Shown piece after piece: positions 57,705 to 64,000 of a DNA stretch of 64,000 bases (within the stretch, counting starts at the first letter, position 1; each line of letters begins with the position of its first letter). The notes under the pieces were generated by a model, which was given only the letters and a program-made list of their open reading frames with translations, did no database searches and was not told where the DNA came from. Source of the DNA: Lepidodermella squamata (taxonomy: Eukaryota > Gastrotricha). The DNA is taken from contig JBLDXI010000036.1 of the NCBI GenBank assembly GCA_047495785.1, positions 1-64,000 on the forward strand, in the 5' to 3' direction. The translations under genes and the position numbers were made by a program.

Positions 57705-60700
57705 TTAAATAATGATATACTTCTCGCAGATGACATAAGGAGCTGTATCGGTACAGTTCTGCAGTTCATAGTAGTAGTCACTAGGCTGTCCAGTTGGAAC
57801 GTGTTTCACAATGAAGCAAAGCTCAATAGGCGTGGTACCGAAGTAGGCAAAGTAATCAATGTAAGAAAAAGGGCGAAACGTGCCATCTTCATAAATAAAG
57901 TTATTGTTATCACCGGCGGGTTTCTTGAAGCCAACCCACGCTTTGTAACTGTCAGCGTCGAGTTGCTCCTGGAAGGCCTTGTTACTGCTAGCTGTCGTGA
58001 TAGCATCTCTCTCGTCAGAGGTCTTCGGCATCGCTATTTGAGCGTTGTTGCTACGGCATAGATCGATAGCTGCAGTTCGTGTCATTTCACTTCCTCCTAG
58101 AATTAGAAACTCCTTGCTGGCTGAGTCGCAAATTCGATTGTTCCAAGACGATGGATATTTCGTTTCGCCTTCGAAGCATCGGCTCGTTCGACAGTTGATC
58201 GATTGATCCGGCGCAACGCAGCTGAACAATCTGAAACAGAAAACCCATAATGAAAACGGGAATAAAGCGAAATACCATGTTTCAGTGTGCGCGTAACAGA
58301 GGGTTTGAGGGAGTTGGGCACACCGAAATAACCCTAGAAGAAAAACTCCGCACATGATGCAAGATCTCACATGGTCAGTTCTACACGCACGGTCATGGAA
58401 TAAATGTGCAAGATCACGGCCGATCATGCACGTTATCATGCAAGTTCATGGAGAGATCCTGCAAGAGCTGATGTAGATCTCTAATGAGCGAGCGTACGAG
58501 AAAGATTACTAGGGATAGTAATTTTAGTAATTTTAGTAAAATAGTAATTTTATTACTTGGGAACCCCCTACCTCGAGGTTTCTACTTCATCCATCACCAT
58601 GGTTTGAATTTTCTATTAATTTTCGAGCTTTGAGTAAATAGGAAGCTTCAGTTACTTCGGAGCATATTCCTAGGCCTTTCAAGACGTGGAGGTACTGATT
58701 TTTGAGTAATGCCAGCTAAAATTTTGTTTTAAAACGCTTGATTTTAAATTCCTAGTTGGAGCCTAACCCGCTGAGCCGTCTAATCTTGAAGTTGGACCAA
58801 TCAGTGCGTGCAGTAAGGGGGAATCGGGGGTATCGTACCGCCCAGTTTGCAAGGCTAAAGGGGAAAATTTGGTCATAAAATTTGGGCCCGAAAATACCCC
58901 CGATAGTTCGAGGTTCGAGGATCCTACGTCGCGCTCTGGGACCAATGAATGTTAATAAACTTGGCCATTTCCTCCCGAACAAAAAAGTTTATCAAATGCG
59001 ACTTTTCTCGTGTTCAAAATCCGCAGGTTCTAAGTTCAATTGAATCCGGTGAAAAAACTCACGGTGTAGCACAAATTTCGAACGTCGTGTAGCGAATTGT
59101 TGTACTGCTAGAAGAGTCCACTGTCTATCGACATGTTGACCGAAATTCATAACCTTCCATCTGCACTAATTTTCCGTTTAACCTACCGTGCCAGGAGGAC
59201 ATGAATATTTGTAAGGAATACAAACTGCGGAGAAATTGGTTGCCGCATCCACACACCGAACGTATGGTGGCTAAGATTCGAGCAGACGGGAAAATGAACG
59301 ACGAAAGCTTAATTGCTCAGGTAACTTGCCTGAATATTCAGCTGGCAGGTATCTAAATTATCAGATTGTAGAGACTCCGTTTCACCGAACGTGCTCACCT
59401 ATAAATAAGTACAAAATTTTAAATTCTAAGTTAGAAAAATATGCCAATGCCTTACTTCGTATTTGCCCGCAGGGCAGGTTTCATCGCAGCCGCCACCGTT
59501 GATAGGATCGAAGCACATCTTTACGCTCTGATGAAGCAGAAAATCGAAGTGAACAATGATGGGATATTTCAGAAAACCTTACTCCGGTTTTAACCTCTGC
59601 GACCTTCTCGCAAATGGCGAATTTTGAATTGCCACTGCATGAAATCGCATCGTAGCGAAATTGCTTGTTATAGTTGTCATACATCATGATGACACAGACA
59701 TCAATCGGCTCGGCAACATTCAGAGTCGCGTCATTAATAGCCTCGCTCCATTGGAAAGGCAAGAAAGCATAGGCAGTTCCGTCGTCCATAAGCAGCGATC
59801 CATTGGCGTACCTCTTCAAGCCAAGCCACGCCGTGAAATCGGCTGCGTTCATGCTAGCCTCGGACACTTTGAATCCGCTAACTCTCGTCTGGTCATCGTA
59901 ATCTTTTCTGATCTTCTGCATCGCCAGTTTCGCTCCATTTGCAGCGCATAGCGCAGAAGCAGCGCCTCGTGTCAAGCCGGCCGATCCTCCATAGATGAAA
60001 AACTGCCTCTTCGCCTGTTGGCACTTGTACAGAGATGAAAATGAAGCCGTGGCTGGGTTGCGGGTTTCACTCGGTAAGCAACTGCCGGTTCGACAGTTCA
60101 CGGATCCGTCCGAGGCTTCACATCTGAGATACCTATAGTAATGAGAAGTAATCTGTCATGGTCTTTGCTTTGATTGGAACATTTAAAAGATCCATGACAG
60201 CCCATAAATAATTCTTACATCTTTCACGGCTGCAACGCGCGAAATTGGATCCTCGAGCTAGGGGTATTTTCGGGCCTAATTTAATGACCAAAGGGTCCCC
60301 TGTGGTTTTGTGCAGGTTAGGCTTACTTCATGCCCTGCACGGCGAGAAGGAGGCTGCCGGATTACAGCCCACCTTAATTTCAGTTTGATCAATTTTAGCT
60401 TTAGACAGGGGTGAGTCGAAATTTCGGATAGCCGAACAATTTAGAACCGAACCGAACCCAATTCGGGTGCCTAATTTTCAAAGCTTGATTCGGTTCGGCT
60501 GGGATCGGTTATCCCAAATCCCAAAAAACCGAATTTGAAACAGATGGGTGGTAATTCGAAAATATGCCGTTATATTATATAATTTATAATTTATATCTAT
60601 GCACTCTATTACGACAAGCCGAATTTCAATTCAAATTTTTACAGATTTCTTTGAATTATGAATCGGAGTTTTTTATTTGATTCGATTTTACCAATTAGAT

Positions 60701-62648
60701 CACGGACACCCTTCAACCAATGTCCCACTTTCACAGAACTAAATCAATCAAATAAAATCATTGACACCGATAAATCATGACACATCTGAATTTTCGCCAA
60801 TCTTGGGGATTTGCAATTCAAAAAATAGCGCGAATTTGATATCAATGACCATCTGCAAAGCGAAATTCTATCGAAAAAGGCAGAAAGATCTAAGTTTAGC
60901 GGCATCCGAGTTTTCAAGTTTTTCGATCGCATCCCTCGAGGTAAATCAAAATCATTTAAGCACCCATATACGGGTGATATCGGTGGATATCAAAATATCG
61001 ATGGATTTTAGGCCCTGAGGCCAGAGGCCAATATCCATCGTGATATTCACCAATGATATACACCGTATGGTCATTTTTATTTCAAACCCGTACAAAGTCG
61101 CCTGCTTCGCTAGACAGTTCGCGTAGTTGCTCGTAAAGTCGGTGCTGTCAACGAAAGTTGTAACCTAAATGAAAGCAATGGCTTGAAGATAATGACAGAA
61201 TGAAGGTTTTAGCCAGAATATTTACCATTGTGAACGGAGCGGGGCACCGGCTACGGCAAATCAATTCGCTTAGAGTCGAACACAAAGCCGCTGGCTGTAA
61301 AACAACGAATCGTGAATGTAGGAAAATTGTGAAAAATTCAACTCACCCCAGCAAGGCAACGTGCTTTATCTGCAAAACTTTCTGGGCTGTAGTCCTACGA
61401 TTTTGCAATAATAAAAAATGTGTTCTGAAAATCTGCATTCATCACTCACCCTTGTCATGAGACCTGCGTCGCATTGGGTTGGCTGGCAGCCAAAAAAGAA
61501 GCGATCGTTGTTCGAAAAGCATCGGAAGTTTGTTGAAAATTCGCTTGTATTCCGAACGACTGAAAACCAACAAGTGAAGCGATCTTTTAAAATAAACAGC
61601 ATTCACGCTAACTATTAGCCGAATTCATACAAGCCTGGGTGCCCACTTCCCAGTGTGACACCAAGGTCTAAAAAAAGAAAGAGTATTAGAAATCTGTACT
61701 ACAGAATAATAAATTTTACCCAGTTGTTGGGGCAGTTGCCAATTAATGGGATGCAGATGGACTGTCCGTTGTTGTTGCATTGTGTGGCAGGGAAGGTCTG
61801 CGAACAAAAATCAACATTAAAATGTAAAATATCAGTTGCTTTCAGAAGACAAACCAGGAATTTCGTAATTTCCCCGCGACAGGTTTTGTACATCAAGCCA
61901 AACACGGTGCCGACGTATCTTTTGATCTAAATGGTGAAAAGGAATACAGTGGAACTTGGTTATTGGTTATCGATTATCGCTTATTGATTTCTTTGATTCG
62001 GGTGATGATTCGCCAATTTCATGGTGATTTTATTGTAGTTCACCTCATGAAAAAAAACAACCCATAACAAAAATAGAAATATTATCGATTATCGATTATC
62101 GAAAATAAAAATCATCTGATCGGCACTAACATTATATTTATGGAAAGTACTGACCACGGATGTCTCAAAAATAAAAAAAATTTCATCCCGGTTTTTTCGT
62201 GTGAATTCGAGTGACCCTCTCAATTTTCCCGCCAAATTTAAAATGCGAAATTTAATAATAATTCGATTTGATAATGAAACCTCGATTTCATCAGCTGAGC
62301 AGCTCGTCTTGCCAGGCAAACATCGCATGTTGATTGTTTTGTAATTGAAACAGCTTCGAGCCCACTACAAACAATTATTAATAATAATCTGAGATAGAAA
62401 GAATCAAATGAAACTAACTCCAGTTTTGCACGCTGACAAAGTCGCATAGGTTCCTCCGAGCTGGGAGGAAAAAATTATTAGGAAAAATGGGGTCAAATTT
62501 GGGGTACCTGATACTCCTGAAGAATCGAACACTGTGTTTTGCAGCCATTGAACGCATCGTTCGTCCTCGAGAAGCATCGCACATACGTAGAAGCATCGGC
62601 TGCTTGAATCAGTGCAACGATAACGCAAATAAACGCCAATGGTATCAT
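57705..62648 (-). CDS. Cluster copy F: shortened secreted protein with seven Cys units and two CTLDs
   Basis: Sixteen exons, reading leftwards: 62648-62508, 62460-62419, 62364-62281, 61926-61855, 61797-61720, 61667-61613, 61559-61450, 61394-61347, 61294-61226, 61164-61088, 60132-59583 (CTLD1), 59527-59456, 59398-59330, 59270-59187, 59124-59063 and 58230-57705 (CTLD2). Total 2139 nt, 712 residues, in frame throughout. Signal peptide MIPLAFICVIVALIQAADA. Relative to copies C and D, exons 11-14 (two Cys units) are absent. Exon 10 joins CTLD1 directly, and both junctions are phase 2, so the frame survives. CTLD1 has FFIYGGSAGLTRGAA and AWLGLKRYANGS; CTLD2 has FLILGGSEMTRTAA and AWVGFKKPAGDN. Exon 17-equivalent uses a GC donor (CAG|GCAAGT). 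A hAT MITE relic (60233-60318) and an ATCAAAT-rich repeat occupy the intron where the lost exons should be. Confidence 0.85.
58802..58938. mobile_element. hAT-type MITE with 8-bp duplication in last intron of copy F
   Basis: GGACCAAT flanks both ends (58794-58801 and 58939-58946). Termini CAGTGCGTGCAGTA and TACGTCGCGCTCTG are somewhat decayed. It is the same subfamily as 48547-48700, in the opposite orientation. Confidence 0.85.
60233..60318 (+). mobile_element. hAT-type MITE relic
   Basis: CGCGCGAAATTGGATCCTCG and the following GACCAAAGGGTCCCCTGTGG match the 48547-48700 subfamily. The right terminus is missing. Confidence 0.6.
60660..60960. repeat. ATCAAATCAA-rich dispersed repeat, second copy
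   Basis: Matches 45560-45960 in the equivalent intron of copy D. Here it lies in the interval from which exons 11-14 are missing. Confidence 0.5.
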
Positions 62649-62737
62649 CGCGGGGAAATCGTGATTTTAAAATGAATAAAGAAATAAATAACACATTGAA
62701 ATGAATGAAATAAAACGCTCATTCAATTTCCGCTGCG

Positions 62738-62800
62738 AATTTAGGTCGCGTGTTCACGGGTTGTTTATTTCGATAAACGCCAACCCGTGGCGACTTGCCC
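62738..62800 (-). promoter_or_regulatory. Shared upstream motif of copy F
   Basis: Towards the gene: CCACGGGTTGGCGTTTATCG, then AAATAAACAACCCG, then TGAACACGCGACC and CGCAGCGG, about 95 bp before the ATG. It is nearly the same as upstream of copy B and at the 50.7-kb relic. Confidence 0.6.
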
Positions 62801-63397
62801 TGAATAAAGTGTCCGTTTTTTTAGTCACGGACTATGCTGTTATATTCAGGTGATGAGATAAATGTTGTGATCTCGATTAACAATGTAGAATATAGAGCCA
62901 TTTTCTAGATAATAATGCTTGAACCTGCTTCGATTTATTCAAAATAACTTCTTTTTGATATTAGACCAGCGGTTCCCAAACTTTTTGTCTCGTAGGACAC
63001 AGCAGTGTCCTATAAGAATAGCTCGTAGGACACCTTGATAAAATAAAGCAATTTGATTGGGAATGGATAACAAATGTTGAGTTACAAATTGATTGCTTGT
63101 GTAAATTGGTTTTTGATGGCAAGGGAGCTCAATATTTATAAAATCGCTAAAATAAATTGCGTAGACCTAATCCTGTAAATCGTAGCCAAACTGTAAAGTG
63201 TCACCTGTGCACGCACTATGTAAACAAATCGCGTAAAGTGTAAACATAAATGTGAAGCTGTAGCCAGATGTAGTAAATTGCAAGCTGAAACAATTAAATT
63301 GCCACTCTATCCAATTTTATTATTAAGAACGAGAAATTGACGAATTTTGACGACTTAATGTCCTCGCAATTAAATGAAGTCACAAATCAGACATAAA
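62801..63397. other. Intergenic
   Basis: AT-rich sequence between copy F and the SWIM-finger gene. No feature seen. Confidence 0.4.
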
Positions 63398-63965
63398 TTA
63401 GGCATTTCTACCCCCTCTTCCGCGCCTTCCGCCGCGGACACCACGACTTCCACGACCACCACCACGAGTACCACCACGAGCCCCACGACCGCCGATGGCC
63501 AAGCTGGTACTCTCCGGACTAGGAACAACTGAAGCAAGCCTGCCACCACGGCCACCACGGCTACCACGGCCACCACGGCTACCACGGCCACCACGGCCAC
63601 CACGGCCTCGCTTGACCGGAGCTGTAGCCCCGCTGCCTTCTTCATTTCGTTCTTCATCTTCATCAACCTCGTTTGGCTTGGCACGAGTTGGCTTTTTCGA
63701 CCGCTTGGACTGCGGCTCTTCAACAGTCACGACTTGATCGGTCTCCTGGGCCTCGTTCGGTTGCGTTTCTAGGGCGAATTGCGTCTCCTTGGGACGGCCT
63801 CGACGCCGCAATTTTTCTACCTTTTGCTTTAACCTGGCGGTGTTGGGCGGAACAAATTTCTTCGGCAAATCGCGAATCGCCACTCCAAGGGAGTGCACAC
63901 AAATGTGCTGTTTTGCGAAGGTTACGCACGAACAGGAAAATCGCTCACCATTGCGCGTAACACAG
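63398..63965 (-). CDS. SWIM zinc-finger / RGG-repeat protein, last exon (partial)
   Basis: The exon starts after a good acceptor (TTCCTTAATTACAG, minus strand) at 63965 and ends at the stop at 63398. The gene continues beyond the right edge. Near its start, CSCVTFAKQHICVH fits the SWIM C-x-C...C-x-H zinc motif found in transposase relatives, ubiquitin ligases and chromatin proteins. A basic patch (KLRRRGRPK, an AT-hook-like RGRP) follows, then an acidic DEDEERNEEGS segment. A long Gly/Arg repeat (GRGGRGGRGSRGGRG and similar) ends in GGRNA. SWIM plus AT-hook suggests DNA contact, and RGG repeats often bind RNA. Whether it is a host gene or a domesticated MULE-type transposase cannot be told without the missing exons. 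Confidence 0.75.
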
Positions 63966-64000
63966 CTGTAATTAAGGAAATAATTACACAATCATAGCAA

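Noticed and set aside
58087-58439. N-terminal extension of the copy F CTLD2 open frame
   Set aside because: The stretch before 58230 is intron. A GTTTCAG acceptor and the phase from the previous exon set the exon start.
63370-63960. Forward and alternative-frame open readings over the GGCCACCAC repeat (Val-Ala or Pro-Arg repeats)
   Set aside because: GC-rich repeat keeps several frames open; only the minus frame with the SWIM motif and a good acceptor is credible.

Overview
The window looks like animal (metazoan) nuclear DNA. Genes are cut into many short exons by GT-AG introns that are mostly 40-100 nt long. It encodes a GABA-B-like class C receptor, Cys-loop receptor fragments, a two-finger C2H2 protein and secreted C-type-lectin-domain (CTLD) proteins. 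It also carries CR1-like non-LTR retrotransposons, hAT-type miniature elements and an internal TTAGGG tract. I cannot name the species. An early-branching, sponge-like animal is a guess and is not shown by the sequence.

The left part (1-19 kb) is repeat-rich. It holds retroelement debris (1-920), a 62-bp perfect hairpin (1189-1327) and a foldback element (1901-2408). A GABA-B-like receptor lies at 2898-4963. A 773-bp inverted duplication carrying Cys-loop receptor pseudogenes spans 6352-8378. Further right are a decayed integrase/CXC element (10321-11383), a two-exon secreted repeat peptide (12338-12738), tRNA-like fragments (about 13.4 and 13.9 kb) and nested insertions of a hAT MITE and a CR1-like element (15.8-17.1 kb).

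The right part (19.4-62.7 kb) is dominated by a clustered gene family that I reconstructed exon by exon. It comprises copy A (19468-22949, +), truncated copy B (24453-27038, -), copy C (32950-38325, +), copy D (43296-48124, -), copy E (51319-55912, -, frameshifted) and copy F (57705-62648, -, internally deleted). A CTLD relic (42644-42835) and an orphan promoter/5' relic (50655-50830) belong to the same family. Each protein has a signal peptide followed by 4-cysteine units. Each unit is normally encoded by one 3-Cys exon plus one 1-Cys exon, nine units in the full-length copies, and the units are capped by or interleaved with CTLD exons. Most copies share an upstream motif resembling ATAAACAA...GTGAACACGCGA.

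Other genes between or beside the cluster are a small three-exon basic protein gene (28953-31339, with an open tail after its stop), a CR1-like reverse transcriptase with an internal deletion (39175-40459), a C2H2 gene (49434-50088) and the last exon of a SWIM-finger/RGG protein (63398-63965). The family's function is unknown. Its secreted, lectin-like, duplicating and decaying character would suit recognition or defence, but that is inference.
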